Shown one piece after another: positions 40,336-49,806 of a DNA stretch of 64,000 nt. Within the stretch, counting starts at the first letter, position 1, and every line of letters starts with the position of its first letter. The DNA is taken from positions 372,001 through 436,000 of the forward strand of contig CAWFYV010000002.1 of the NCBI GenBank assembly GCA_963820185.1, given 5' to 3'. A program made the position numbers and the translations under genes. The notes beneath the pieces were generated by a model. It searched no databases. It saw nothing but the letters and a program-made list of their open reading frames with translations, and was not told where the DNA came from. Origin of the DNA: Aquilonibacter sp963820185. Its GTDB lineage: Bacteria; Vulcanimicrobiota; Vulcanimicrobiia; Vulcanimicrobiales; Vulcanimicrobiaceae.

Positions 40336-41621
40336 CCTTCGTCCTCACCCTGCTCTTTGCGTTTCCGATCGCCGCGCTGATTGGGGTGGTCGTGCACGAG
40401 GGCATCGGGCCTCCGACCGTGGCGCTCTTTATCGTGGTCGCGATGCTCTACGTGACGCTGGCGCGCGGGCGCCTCATCGGCTCGTCGGTGATGATTCACG
40501 AAGCGCAATATCCGCGCGTCTTCGAGATCGTCAAGAGCGCGTGTGCGCAGCTCGACATCGCGATGCCGCTGATCTTCGTGCGCGAAGACAACTACGTACC
40601 CGTTGCCGCGCTCGGCTTCGGCGAGCCGTATTCGCTCGTGCTTTCGACGCACTGGGTCGAACACTTCGAAGACGACGAACTCGCCTTTGCCGTCGGGCGC
40701 GAACTTGGTCACATCGCGGCGGGCCACACGCGTTTTCTTTCACTGCTAAGCGTCAACGGTAACGAAAACCCGTTCATCTCGTTGATCTTCGGCGGATGGT
40801 TGCGCACGTGCAGTCACACCTGCGATAAAGTGGGCCTGCTCGTCTGCGGGTCGCTCGACGCAGCAACGCGTTCGATCATCATCGCGAATTTTCACAGCTT
40901 CGGACGCCACATCAGCATGGAGCAATTCACCGAGCAAGGACGCGAGATCGCAAGCGATGGTGTACTGCGCCTGGGCGAATGGCTTGGAGGCGAGCCGTAT
41001 GCTACGCGCCGTATCGCGGGGTTAAAATCGTTTTTCGGGTCGCCAAAGTACGAAGCGGCGCATGCCTGGATCGAACGCGACGTCTCGCACGAACCGCCGG
41101 TGCTCGCGACGGCGGCAAGCGCGCGGGTGACACGTGCTGATTGCGCCGGCGTGTGGCGCCGCGCGTGCGCGATCCTCATCGACGCGATCGTCGTAAGCTC
41201 CGCCGTGCTGGTGTTTGCCGACGCGGGCGGTCATTCGCCGCTTGGCACGTTTCTCTCCGACAAAGACATCCACATGTACGCGACACATTCGGTCCAAAGT
41301 GACGTGCTGGCAACCTTGATCAAGTACGCCGCAAGCCCGCCGGGCATGGTGACCGCGTTCTATCTCTGGATACTCGTGGGTACGGCCGGTCAAAGCTTCG
41401 GCATGATGATTACCGGCCTGCGCGTCGTGCGGGACAACTTCCGGCCGCCGGGCTTGTTGCGCTCGCTCTGGCGTTACTTGATCGCCTGGCTCCTCTGGCC
41501 GCTCATTCTGTTGCTCACGCCGTTCATGCCGCGTTTGATGCTGCACGACCGGTGGAGCGGCACGCGGCTGATTCGCGCGGAACGGATTATGGCGCGTGCG
41601 GTTGAAGCCGCAGGGCGTTGA
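40278..41621 (+). CDS. M48-like peptidase/RDD membrane protein with REXXH instead of HEXXH
   Basis: About 447 residues. Two N-terminal helices (about 19-40 and 46-61) precede an M48 peptidase-like domain (70-240). The zinc motif, normally HELGH, reads GRELGHIAAGH with Arg141 for the first His. The third ligand region (normally 'E..AD') reads SHTCDKVG. Proteolysis is therefore doubtful. A C-terminal RDD domain (about 285-435) contains the RRACAILIDAIVVSSAVL and QSFGMMITGLRVVRDNFRPPG patterns and three helices. The start is the ATG at 40278, which overlaps the GGDEF gene by 58 bp; later starts would remove the membrane anchor. The 3' end overlaps the convergent AhpD-like gene by 35 bp. Confidence 0.82.
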   Translation: MASPLFIGPNSIRDRRERLAFVLTLLFAFPIAALIGVVVHEGIGPPTVALFIVVAMLYVTLARGRLIGSSVMIHEAQYPRVFEIVKSACAQLDIAMPLIFVREDNYVPVAALGFGEPYSLVLSTHWVEHFEDDELAFAVGRELGHIAAGHTRFLSLLSVNGNENPFISLIFGGWLRTCSHTCDKVGLLVCGSLDAATRSIIIANFHSFGRHISMEQFTEQGREIASDGVLRLGEWLGGEPYATRRIAGLKSFFGSPKYEAAHAWIERDVSHEPPVLATAASARVTRADCAGVWRRACAILIDAIVVSSAVLVFADAGGHSPLGTFLSDKDIHMYATHSVQSDVLATLIKYAASPPGMVTAFYLWILVGTAGQSFGMMITGLRVVRDNFRPPGLLRSLWRYLIAWLLWPLILLLTPFMPRLMLHDRWSGTRLIRAERIMARAVEAAGR

Positions 41622-42027
41622 CGACCCGGCTGAGATAGTTGTTGAGCCCAATCGCCGCCACGATTTCGACGCAGGCGCCTTCATCATAGTGCGCGCGTAG
41701 CTCGTCCCATACCGGGGGCGGCAACGCCCGCGGCTCGCGGGTGAGTGCGACCGTTGCGCTCAGCGCCGCGCGTTCGGCCGGTGAGAAGAGGGGGCTGCGC
41801 GCGAAGTCGCCGAGGGTCGCGAGCGTTGCCTCGTCGACGCCGACGTCGCGCGCGATCTCTTCGTGCACGCACGTGCAGTAGTCACAGGCATTGAGCCACG
41901 CAACCATCAACGCAATCAACTCCCGCGTGCGTGGCGGAATCGAACCAGCGTCGAGCGCGCGCACATGCGCCGCGAGCGTGCGCGCTAACTCTGGCCGCGC
42001 GGCCAGCGCGGCGAATAGATCCCCCAC
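41587..42027 (-). CDS. Carboxymuconolactone decarboxylase/AhpD-like protein
   Basis: A 146-residue helical protein with the AhpD-type redox motif CDYCTCVHEEIA (CxxC followed by His) at about 48-59, preceded by PPRTRELIALMVAWLNA. Such proteins act as alkylhydroperoxidase-like reductants or decarboxylases. The layout (peroxidase-related AhpD domain) suggests peroxide/hydroperoxide reduction, but the electron donor is unknown. It follows the TPR regulator gene with 9 bp between and may share its transcript. Confidence 0.85.
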   Translation of the reverse strand: MGDLFAALAARPELARTLAAHVRALDAGSIPPRTRELIALMVAWLNACDYCTCVHEEIARDVGVDEATLATLGDFARSPLFSPAERAALSATVALTREPRALPPPVWDELRAHYDEGACVEIVAAIGLNNYLSRVVNALRLQPHAP

Positions 42028-42036
42028 GCCCGCGCG

Positions 42037-43425
42037 CTAGCTGGCCTGCGAGAGTTCGCGGAAGCCTGCGTCGCCGCGCAGCACGTCGAAACGCGTGTCG
42101 TTCTGAATCGAAAGCCAGTCCAAGTGGCCATGCATACGTCGGAGGAGCCCAAGCGCGACCGAACGATCACCGACCGCTGCGGCCGCAGCGGCAAGGTCCA
42201 TCGCTTTTACGTCGCCTGCGTGCTGCATGGCAAATGCAAGCTGCGCCCGCGCCGCCGGGATGCGATGTTGCTTGGCATATGCGTGGGCGAGCAGCGCTGC
42301 GCTTTCGGCCGCGCACAATTTGCTGCACGTCGTCGCATATTGTTTATAGGCCTCGACTGCGCGGCTGAAGTTGCCTTCCGCCTCATACGCCTCACCGATC
42401 GTAGCCAGCGCATCCGGGCGCTGCGGCGAAAGATCGAGCGCCTGCCGTGAGTACGCGATTGCCTCATTGAAGTGGCGATCGAGATAGGCTGCATTGCCGA
42501 GCCATGCACTTGTTGCCACCGAGAGCGGATCGAGATCACCGGCGATCTGCAGCTGCGCAAAGGCTCCACGCAAATCGCCCTGCTGGATCAGCGCAACGCC
42601 ATACCATTCGTGCGCGGGTCCATATGCCGGATCGAGCGCAATCGCGCGCTGATATTCGGTGACCGCCGCGCTGAGTTGATGCGTATCCATGTCGATAAGC
42701 CCCAGCGCCGCGTACGCTTGAGCCGAATTCGAATCGAGCGTCAGTGCAAGCCGCGCGTAGCTGCGTGCCCGCGAGAAGTACACTTTGGGTTTTTGGTTGC
42801 CGTACTGATAATCGCCCATGATCGCGTTTGCGTCGGCCAGCGCGGCGTAGCCGCGCGCATCGCGCGGATCGGTGCGAATCACCTGCGCAAAGTAATCCAG
42901 ACTGCGCTCAACACCCGGACGCGTGCGCAGATTCCAATAGTAGCGGCCAATTTCATAGAGACGCGCGCCGTCTGACGAGAGGCCTGCGCCCCCGCCTCGA
43001 TGCGTCGCGGCGAATGTCACCAGCACCACGCTGCAGAGCACCGCGAACGTCGCGACGCCGGCGATTGCAGCGGCCCAACGCGGCCGGCGTGCCGCGACGG
43101 CGGCCCGTGCCCGCTCCGATTGCCGCACGGGCAGCGTAAAGCGGTATCCGCGGCGAGGAACGGTTTCGATGGCGTCGAGCGACGCGAGCGCACGCAACGT
43201 CTTGCGCAAAACATAGATGTTTTGCGCGAGGTTGGCCTCCTCGACGTAGCCCTCGGGCCAGATCCGCTCGATCAACTCGTTCTTGCGGAGTACCTCGCCT
43301 GGGTGTTCGACCAAGGCAAGCAAGGTTTCGACGACTTTGGGACCCAGCGGAACGGCCTCGCTGCGGTGAAACAGCAGTAGGCGTTCGACGTCGAGCCGGA
43401 ACGACCCGAACTCATAGATGCTCAT
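42037..43425 (-). CDS. Membrane-anchored winged-helix regulator with TPR repeats (CadC-like)
   Basis: A 462-residue protein. An OmpR/PhoB-type winged helix without receiver (about 1-100: FGSFRLDVERLLLF, GEVLRKNELIERIWPEGYVEEANLAQNIYVLRKTL, VPRRGYRF) is followed by a single membrane helix (about 116-138) and an extracytoplasmic domain of TPR-like repeats (155-440). One repeat is AYAALGLIDMDTHQLSAAVTEYQRAIALDP. The CadC/ToxR-like layout lets the outer TPR part sense a partner and DNA be bound from the membrane. Its target genes are not evident; the AhpD-like gene is directly downstream. Confidence 0.9.
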   Translation of the reverse strand: MSIYEFGSFRLDVERLLLFHRSEAVPLGPKVVETLLALVEHPGEVLRKNELIERIWPEGYVEEANLAQNIYVLRKTLRALASLDAIETVPRRGYRFTLPVRQSERARAAVAARRPRWAAAIAGVATFAVLCSVVLVTFAATHRGGGAGLSSDGARLYEIGRYYWNLRTRPGVERSLDYFAQVIRTDPRDARGYAALADANAIMGDYQYGNQKPKVYFSRARSYARLALTLDSNSAQAYAALGLIDMDTHQLSAAVTEYQRAIALDPAYGPAHEWYGVALIQQGDLRGAFAQLQIAGDLDPLSVATSAWLGNAAYLDRHFNEAIAYSRQALDLSPQRPDALATIGEAYEAEGNFSRAVEAYKQYATTCSKLCAAESAALLAHAYAKQHRIPAARAQLAFAMQHAGDVKAMDLAAAAAAVGDRSVALGLLRRMHGHLDWLSIQNDTRFDVLRGDAGFRELSQAS

Positions 43426-43495
43426 GCGCTTTGTTTCCTATGGCGGGGGGACCCGTCTGCCCTCGTGTACGACCCCGCACGATGTTAGGTTTCGC

Positions 43496-44470
43496 TCAAG
43501 CTAGATACGGCTCATGCGGCAGGACCGGAGTAAGAATTGCATTGATGCGTTCGACGAGGTCCGCCGAGAGCTCGATGTCACCGGCAGTGACATTATCTGA
43601 GATATGCCTGAGATTGGTGGCTCCTACAATTGCGCTCGTGACCGCACGCTGACGGAGCACCCAGGCGAGCGCCATCTGTGACATGCTTATACCAGCCTGC
43701 ACAGCGAGCGGTTGCAATTTTTGGACGGCGTCGAGCACGCGCTGCGTAAAATAGTCCTCCATCATCTCGCGATTCGGGCCCGCTGCACGCGTGCCGGCCG
43801 GTGGATGTGCGACATCCGTATACTTTCCCGTGAGAATCCCCATTGCGAGCGGCGACCAGACGACGTTGCCGACGCCATATTCCTCGCAGACAGGTAAGAC
43901 GCGCGCTTCGACCCTACGCCAGAGCGCGCTATACTGCGGCTGATTGCTGACCGGCACGGCCCAGCCGCGTGCGCGACAGAGCGTAACGGCCGACGTAATT
44001 TGATCCGCATTCCATTCCGACGTGCCCCAGTACAAGACGATGCCCGCGCGCACCAAGTCGTTCATCATTTCGCACGTCTCTTCCATCGGTGTGCTCACGT
44101 CGTAGCGATGGCACTGATAGAGATCGATGTAGTCAACGTTCAGCCGCCGCAGCGAGTGATGCACCTGATCGCGTATGTGCTTGCGCGAAAGGCCGCGCTC
44201 ATTGACACTTGGTCCGACGGGAAAGTAGACCTTCGTCGCGAGCACGAGCGCATCGCGATTGAGCTCGCCCACGATCGGTCCAAGCACCTCTTCGGCGCCG
44301 CCGTGCGCGTACACGTTGGCCGTGTCGATAAAGGTCACACCCGCATCCCACGCCTGACGGATGCACGCGCGCGCCGTATCGCGATCGACATTCCCGCCGA
44401 AAGTCAGCCACGAGCCGACGCCGATGACCGATAATTTGAGACCCGAGTGTCCGAGTGCTCGATACTTCAT
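43496..44470 (-). CDS. Aldo/keto reductase (Kv-beta-like group)
   Basis: A 324-residue NADPH-dependent aldo/keto reductase. The catalytic tetrad is present: Asp49 and Tyr54 in FIDTANVYAHGGAE, Lys80 in LATKVYFP and His121 in YQCHRYD. WGTSEWNADQI, SNQPQYSALWRR and VTSAIVGATNL match the AKR6/AKR11-like group related to K+ channel beta subunits. It is cytoplasmic. The gene starts 5 bp after the deaminase-like gene upstream, so they may be co-transcribed. Substrate unknown. Confidence 0.92.
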   Translation of the reverse strand: MKYRALGHSGLKLSVIGVGSWLTFGGNVDRDTARACIRQAWDAGVTFIDTANVYAHGGAEEVLGPIVGELNRDALVLATKVYFPVGPSVNERGLSRKHIRDQVHHSLRRLNVDYIDLYQCHRYDVSTPMEETCEMMNDLVRAGIVLYWGTSEWNADQITSAVTLCRARGWAVPVSNQPQYSALWRRVEARVLPVCEEYGVGNVVWSPLAMGILTGKYTDVAHPPAGTRAAGPNREMMEDYFTQRVLDAVQKLQPLAVQAGISMSQMALAWVLRQRAVTSAIVGATNLRHISDNVTAGDIELSADLVERINAILTPVLPHEPYLA

Positions 44471-44475
44471 GCTGC

Positions 44476-44915
44476 CTACCCCGTGACGTGCGCGTTGATC
44501 TGCGCGACCTGTGCAGCGTCGGTGTCCAGCTCGATGACCTCGATGCCGCCCGCAACGAGTACCTCTGCGCCGTGTCCCTCGACGAAGACAGGCGGCTCGT
44601 GCATCGCGAAAACCACGCGACGAATCCCTGCCTCGAGGATACGCGCTGCACAGTCATGCAGCCCCGACCTACGCGCGCTGCACGGTTCCAGCGACGTGTA
44701 CAACGTCGCGTCGCGCAGATCGAGATGCAGCTCTGCGGCCTTTTCGATGGGCGACCTGTTCCGCGTGCGAGTGCGCGCCGCGTTCGCGGCTGTAGCCGGT
44801 CGTAAGCACCGTACCGTCTGGCGCGGCGATCACACAGCCAACCGAAAACGCCTCTTGTGACGGCGGCGCGTTGCGCGAGACGTCGATCGCCTGTGCGCAG
44901 AAGGCTTCTCGTCAT
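44476..44915 (-). pseudogene. RibD-type deaminase domain protein, frameshifted
   Basis: The zinc deaminase signature is split over two frames. One frame gives EAFCAQAIDVSRN...SVGCVIAAPDGTV...AHSHAEQVA (HAE zinc/proton motif). The next gives IEKAAELHLDLRDATLYTSLEPCSARRSG (PCxxxxxS-type zinc cysteines) and ends HVTG. Removing one C at GGG 44749-44751 (minus-strand CCC) fuses them as HAEQVAIEKAAELHL. A further one-base change near 44908-44912 is needed to reach the ATG at 44915. It is probably a whole gene in life: the deaminase half of a riboflavin-type deaminase/reductase pair, with the reductase gene directly upstream. Confidence 0.65.
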
Positions 44916-44924
44916 CGCGCGCGC

Positions 44925-45548
44925 TCACGTTTGCGGATGCTCGTAATCCAGTACGGCGACGTCGCCCAGCTTGCGGACACTAACACAGCGTCAAGCGATG
45001 GTGCGCGTCGTTGAGAAAATGCCCCGCATGCACCATGCGCGGTGCATCATCGTCGCCGACAAAAGAACGGCGCGATAGCTATGCGCAAGATGATCGAACG
45101 TGCCACCGGCCAGAAACGCCGTGAGGATGCGCGTACCGCCCTCCACGAACAGCGAGCGAACGCCACAATCCTGCAGTGCGGCCACGTACGATGCCGGTTC
45201 GAAGCGCTCGATTGCGACGACCTCCACGCGGTCGCCAAAGCTGTGCGCGCAAAGCGTCGACGCGCTCAGGCGCAGCCAAGAACGATCGGACTCATGCCGC
45301 CCGTCAAAGAAATGCAGGTTCGGATCGAGTTCGCCCGTCTGCGTAACGGTTACGCGCGCGCCGTTCTTCGCGCGCAGTGACGGGTTGTCGCGCCGAACCG
45401 TCTCCGCACCGATAAGAATCGCATCGCACGCTTCGCGAGCGGCACGCATGTCGGCAAGATCCTCGGCGCTCGAGAGGATGAGGCGTTTGGGCGAGCGATC
45501 GTCGATGTAGCCATCGAGCGAGACAGCTACCGAGATATAGACGCGCAC
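44925..45548 (-). CDS. RibD C-terminal-like (dihydrofolate-reductase-fold) reductase, frameshifted
   Basis: From a GTG at 45548 the frame reads VRVYISVAVSLDGYIDD, LILSSAEDLADMRAAREACDAILIGAETVRRDNPSL and VRSLFVEGGTRILTAFLAGGTFDHLAHSYRAVLL, the RibD_C pattern for pyrimidine reductases of riboflavin synthesis and relatives. The open frame stops at 44991. Two opposite one-base shifts (near 45055 and 44982) would give DDDAPRMVHAGHFLNDAHHRL and then SVRKLGDVAVLDYEHPQT, ending at the TGA at 44925, a typical RibD_C ending. That fits the deaminase gene 9 bp downstream. The function is probably a riboflavin-type or related reductase. Confidence 0.7.
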
Positions 45549-45561
45549 TCTGGCTCGTTCG

Positions 45562-46812
45562 TCATGCGAAGGCCGGTTCCGGCTGCGGATTGCGTGCGAT
45601 GGCAAGCACGATTCCACTCGCGACCAGACACAGAATGCCGGCTGCAACGAAGGCTTGATCGTAGCTCCCCAAGAGCGTGCGGGTCCAACCGGCGCCGAGT
45701 GCCGCGAGGCCCGCACCGAGTTGATGCGATGCAGCTATCCAGCCGAATACCACTGCGGCACGCTCGCGCCCGAACGCCACCGTCGTGAGTTTCAACGTCG
45801 GCGGAACCGTCGCGATCCAATCCAAACCATAGAAGACCGCAAATGCCGGCAATCCAACGACCGCCAAGCCGAATGCATACGGTAGGAAAAGCAACGAGAG
45901 CCCGCGCAAACCGTAGTACCAAAAGAGCAGCCAGCGCGAATCAAATCGGTCCGAAAGCCAGCCCGACGCGGTCGTCCCGATAAGATCGAAGATGCCCATC
46001 GCAGCGAGCAACCCAGCCGCATGCGTTTCGGGAATACCGTGATCGCCGCACGCCGGTACGAGATGCGTCCCGATCAAGCCATTGGTGCTCGCACCACAGA
46101 TGAAGAAGGCCCCCGCAAGCAACCAAAATGTCCGCGACCGTGACGCCCCGCGCAAGGCCGCAAAGGCTTCGGCAAGCGGATTGCGTTGCATCGACGGCGC
46201 GGGTTCGAGTTTGTCACCGCCCCATGGGGGAATGTTCACGTCGATCGGGCGCTCGCGCATAAACAGCCATGCAAGCGGCACCAGCGCGAGCGCAACGAGT
46301 GCAAGGACGATTGCCGACATGCGCCAGCCCTGGTGCTCGATCAGATAGCCGAAAAATGGCAGAAAGACGAGTTGTCCCGTTGCGTTGCCCGCGCTGAAGA
46401 TCCCAATCACGAGGCCGCGCTGCGTGATGAACCAGCGGTTGGCAATTGTCGCACCGAGCGCGAGTGCGAGACTCCCGACACCGATGCCGGCAACGCCGGC
46501 CCACGGTAACAGTTGCCACGCCGCCTCCACGCGCGTAAGCGCCACCATCGCTGCAGCCAAGACGCCGAGAGCGGCAACGACGGTCGCACGCACGCCGTAG
46601 CGTTCCATCGCTGCCGCTGCAAAGGGACCGGTGAGACCGTACAGCGCGATTTGCAGCGCGAGCGCATTCGAAATAACGCCGTCGCTCCAGCCGAATTCGC
46701 TTTCGAAGGGGCGTACGTACATCGTCGGGACGGCGCGCACGCCAGCCGCGGCAACCAACACTACGAAGGTTATTGCAGCAACGACAATCGGATACTTTTT
46801 CATAACATGCAT
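45562..46812 (-). CDS. MFS transporter (monocarboxylate/oxalate-like group)
   Basis: A 416-residue, 12-helix major facilitator. The first helix pair and loop read MYVRPFESEFGWSDGVISNALAL, and the 'R-x-x-GxxxGIFSAGNATGQLVFLP' region (WFITQRGLVIGIFSAGNATGQ) resembles the OxlT/monocarboxylate porter group. SGWLSDRFDSRW is the loop 8-9 'DRxx' motif. The substrate is probably an organic anion, not determined. It ends 13 bp before the RibD-like reductase gene start and diverges from the next MFS gene over a shared promoter region. Confidence 0.9.
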   Translation of the reverse strand: MHVMKKYPIVVAAITFVVLVAAAGVRAVPTMYVRPFESEFGWSDGVISNALALQIALYGLTGPFAAAAMERYGVRATVVAALGVLAAAMVALTRVEAAWQLLPWAGVAGIGVGSLALALGATIANRWFITQRGLVIGIFSAGNATGQLVFLPFFGYLIEHQGWRMSAIVLALVALALVPLAWLFMRERPIDVNIPPWGGDKLEPAPSMQRNPLAEAFAALRGASRSRTFWLLAGAFFICGASTNGLIGTHLVPACGDHGIPETHAAGLLAAMGIFDLIGTTASGWLSDRFDSRWLLFWYYGLRGLSLLFLPYAFGLAVVGLPAFAVFYGLDWIATVPPTLKLTTVAFGRERAAVVFGWIAASHQLGAGLAALGAGWTRTLLGSYDQAFVAAGILCLVASGIVLAIARNPQPEPAFA

Positions 46813-46841
46813 TGACGAAAGCGACCCCAGTACGGTATAAC
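46812..46841 (+). promoter_or_regulatory. Candidate promoter of the DHA2-type MFS gene
   Basis: TTGACG (46812-46817) and TATAAC (46836-46841) with 18 bp between, 20 bp before the ATG at 46862. The -35 box touches the start codon of the divergent MFS gene. Confidence 0.6.
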
Positions 46842-46861
46842 CAAGCGTCCTGGAGCTTCTT

Positions 46862-48436
46862 ATGCCGTCGGCTATTTCAACGCGGCGCGACGTGCGCTGG
46901 GTTTCACTCTACGTCCTCTGCACCGGCATGCTGATGATCGTGCTCGACATCACCGTGGTGAATGTCGCCCTGCCGTCGATCCAGCACGATCTTGGCTTCT
47001 CGCAGTCGAGTTTGGCCTGGGTGATCAATGCCTATTTGATCGCATTCGCCGGCTTGTTGTTGCTTTCGGGACGACTCGGCGACCTCGTCGGCGGCAAGCG
47101 TGTGTTCACGTGGGGGCTTGCGCTCTTTACTGCGTCGTCGTTCCTGTGTGGAATCGCCCCCAATGGTGCCGTACTCGTCGCAGCGCGCTTCGCGCAAGGT
47201 GCAGGCGGCGCGATGGCCTCCGCGGTTATCCTCGCGATGATCGTCACGACGTTTCCGGATCCACGCGAGCGTGCACGCGCGATCGGCGTGTTCAGCTTTA
47301 CCGCGTCCGCAGGCGGCGCGATCGGCTTGTTGCTTGGCGGAATCATCACGCAGTCGATCGGCTGGCACTGGGCGTTTCTCGTCAACGTGCCGGTTGGACT
47401 CGGTGCAATGCTCATCGCGCAACGCATCGTCGTCGCGCCGCCAGGCATCGGATGGCGCGAAGGCGCCGACCTCGTCGGTGCATTCACGATTACTGCGTCG
47501 CTGATGCTCGGTGTCTACGCCGTCGTGCAGATTCCGCAACGCGGCCTCGCCTCGTCGACGATTCTCACCTGTATCGCGTGTTCGCTCGCGTTGTTCGTCG
47601 CGTTTGTGGTTCGGCAGGCAACCGCGCGCAAACCGCTCGTGTCGCTACGCCTCTTTCGTTCGCGTAACATCGCCGCGGCAAACGTCATGGAAGCGCTGCT
47701 TAGCGCCGGACTCTTCGGATTTTTCTTCCTCGACGCGCTTTCTCTGCGCCGCACGAACGGCTACGGCGCGTTTGAAACGGGCCTCGCGTTCTTACCGCTT
47801 ACGATCACCAGCGGCGCGCTTTCACTCGGCTGGGCCGAACGTTTGGTCACACGGTTTGGCGCACAACGGGTCTTGGTCGCGGGTTGCGCGCTCGCTGCGC
47901 TCGGGCTGTTCTGGCTCGTTCTCACACCGGGAGACGGAAACTACTTCGTCACGACGTTTCCGCCGATGTTCCTGATCGGTGTCGGTATGGGCGCGGCATT
48001 TCCGCCGTTGATGCTCTATGCGATGTCCGACGCTACCGAGGAAGACGCCGGTGTTGCCTCCGGCGTCCTTGCGACGTCTTCGGAAGTCGGCGGCGCCGTA
48101 GGCTTAGCGATCCTAGCGACAATCGCGTCGACCGGCGGCTTTCACACCGCATTTATCGCCGCCGGTGCGTGCGTGATCGTCGCGACGATCATCGCAGCCG
48201 CGGCGCTTACATCCGCGTATATACCATCATCCAGTTCCGTTCTCCCACGTCTTCCCATTATCCGGAGAGAACGCTTGCGCAAAGTACGGACTCCCATTCT
48301 TGAGCGTCCACTCGAAGCGTACGATGATCGGCTTGCCATTGTGTTTGTCCGGCGCGTAAAAATCGCCGACGCCGTTTTCAAAATGGCCGACCTGTGGAGG
48401 CGGCACGATGCCGCGCTTTTCGGTTCCCCACCATAG
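46862..48436 (+). CDS. DHA2-family (EmrB/QacA) drug/proton antiporter
   Basis: A multidrug-type MFS exporter with 14 predicted helices. Motif A is LLLLSGRLGDLVGGKRVF, helix 1 is MLMIVLDITVVNVALPSI (motif D1, with the membrane Asp), and the motif C region is SFTASAGGAIGLLLGGIITQ. Sense reading ends at about residue 449 (AAAALTSAYIP). The following ~75 residues to 48436 are basic and lie antisense to the gene at 48207-48685, so the natural stop is probably lost by an indel near 48205-48215. No adjacent regulator of the TetR/MarR kind is seen. Confidence 0.88.
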   Translation: MPSAISTRRDVRWVSLYVLCTGMLMIVLDITVVNVALPSIQHDLGFSQSSLAWVINAYLIAFAGLLLLSGRLGDLVGGKRVFTWGLALFTASSFLCGIAPNGAVLVAARFAQGAGGAMASAVILAMIVTTFPDPRERARAIGVFSFTASAGGAIGLLLGGIITQSIGWHWAFLVNVPVGLGAMLIAQRIVVAPPGIGWREGADLVGAFTITASLMLGVYAVVQIPQRGLASSTILTCIACSLALFVAFVVRQATARKPLVSLRLFRSRNIAAANVMEALLSAGLFGFFFLDALSLRRTNGYGAFETGLAFLPLTITSGALSLGWAERLVTRFGAQRVLVAGCALAALGLFWLVLTPGDGNYFVTTFPPMFLIGVGMGAAFPPLMLYAMSDATEEDAGVASGVLATSSEVGGAVGLAILATIASTGGFHTAFIAAGACVIVATIIAAAALTSAYIPSSSSVLPRLPIIRRERLRKVRTPILERPLEAYDDRLAIVFVRRVKIADAVFKMADLWRRHDAALFGSPP

Positions 48437-48685
48437 TGACCACTCGTGGGTCTGCGCGTTGTACACGCGCACGGTTATGCCGATGATATGGCTTCCCGGG
48501 CACTTGAGATCGCCGTCCTCGAGCTCACCGCTCCCGTCCCAGAATTGCGTGACCTTGGACGTGCCGTAGCAATCGTACCAATCGTGCGAGTTGGCGAGGC
48601 GCACTTTAAGCAGTCGATAATGCGTTTTCCAGGTGCCGACAAGGAAGTTGAAATCTTTGCTGCCGTCGCGCGTCGTGGCTGGTGA
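48207..48685 (-). pseudogene. DUF1579-like 'FLVGTW' protein, frameshifted, start unclear
   Basis: The frame reads DFNFLVGTWKTHYRLLKVRLANSHDWYDCYGTSK, then FWDGSGELED, YNAQTHEWSLWWGTEKRG, PPPQVGHFENGVGDFYAPD and QAFSPDNGKTWEN. This is the pattern of small lipocalin-like proteins that begin 'DFdFlvGtW' and end 'GKTWExNWxMxYTR'. The frame stops early. Adding one G at 48237-48238 restores NWMMVYTRM and a TAA at 48207. No start codon lies in frame after the TAG at 48686, so the 5' end may also be shifted. The function of this family is unknown. Confidence 0.6.
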
Positions 48686-48727
48686 CTAAACGATGCGGGA
48701 AACGAGCAGAAGTGCTGACAAGGATTT

Positions 48728-49778
48728 TCATGAAAAAACACATGGCCTCCGGCCGGTTGTAGCAAGGCGTTGGTCGACGAGCGTTACGATCTCATCGACC
48801 GCGTCGGAGTGCATGCCCTTTTGCGCAGCCAGCGCCTGCACCAGGCGATCGACACGCTCGATGTTCTTTGCTCCGGCGTAGAGCGCACGCGCGGCCGACG
48901 AGGGCTTGACCAGAATGTCCGCTGCGTTTGCATACTTCTCGAAGGGCACAAGGTCGTCGCGTGATGCGCCGAGCTTCACACATACGTCGGATACCCAGTC
49001 GTAGACAGCACGCGAAGCGTCGCGATCGCTGTACACGGCGTCCCGAATTGAGCGAACATCGCCCTTTTGGACGCAACGATAGTTGCCGGTCATGAGCATT
49101 GCCCATTTCGCCATCGGTACGTAGATCGACTCGTACACCTTCAGTTTGACCGGAAGGCCAGAACAGCATCCACGGCCGATTCCGGTATGGCGCAGCATCT
49201 GGGTGCGCGCGTCGGATTCGAATCGGGATGCTTTGAAGTTCGTCGGCAGCGTGACTTGCAGCACATTGACCGGCGCGTCGGGCGGACGAAACGCTTGCGG
49301 ATCCGGGCTGCACACCGTGACATTCGCAGGGTCGAAGCTTTGCCACACACTCGGATCGGTATAGCAGCGTTCGAGTGCGCTTGCATCGACGCCGGGTACG
49401 CGCTTGAAATACGGCAGCGGGGGCATGTTCATGATCGCCATGCATGCGACGCCGGCTTTGGCGGTTTTATCTAAGAGCTCACGCACGCCCGGCGAGCCGT
49501 ACTGCGGCTCTTGCATTGCCAACACAACGAGATCGTACGCGCTTGGATCGACGTCGTGCGGGCCGGCAGCGCGAAGCGTGCCCGGCGCGTTACGCGAATC
49601 GATCTCGACCAACGTCGCGCCCTTTAGCCGGAAGCCGAAGCACGACGCCGTCGCGATTGATTGCTTCCACTTCCGCGGGCAGACACACGAGCGTAACGTC
49701 CTGGCCGGCAAGCGCCAATTTCGCGCCGAGCAGCGAACCGTACGATGCGCCAAAGACGAGGACGTTGTAGTGTTTCAC
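48728..49778 (-). CDS. Ketopantoate-reductase-like protein (ApbA/PanE fold), frameshifted
   Basis: The GTG at 49778 opens VKHYNVLVFGASYGSLLGAKLALAGQDVTLVCLP, a Rossmann nucleotide-binding start of the ketopantoate reductase family with GASYGSLLG in place of GxGxxG. After RLPAKG the sense reading moves to another frame (ATLVEIDSRN...YDLVVLAMQEPQYGSPGVRELL). One G fewer at CCC 49620-49622 joins them. The C-terminal ~200 residues are helical, as in the family (KLKVYESIYVPMAKWAMLMTGNYRC). It is about 350 residues, longer than PanE (~300). A true ketopantoate reductase activity is uncertain because the usual Lys/Glu catalytic residues were not located. Confidence 0.72.
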
Positions 49779-49806
49779 ACGACCCCCAGAAATCGGCCTT
49801 GGGTTT

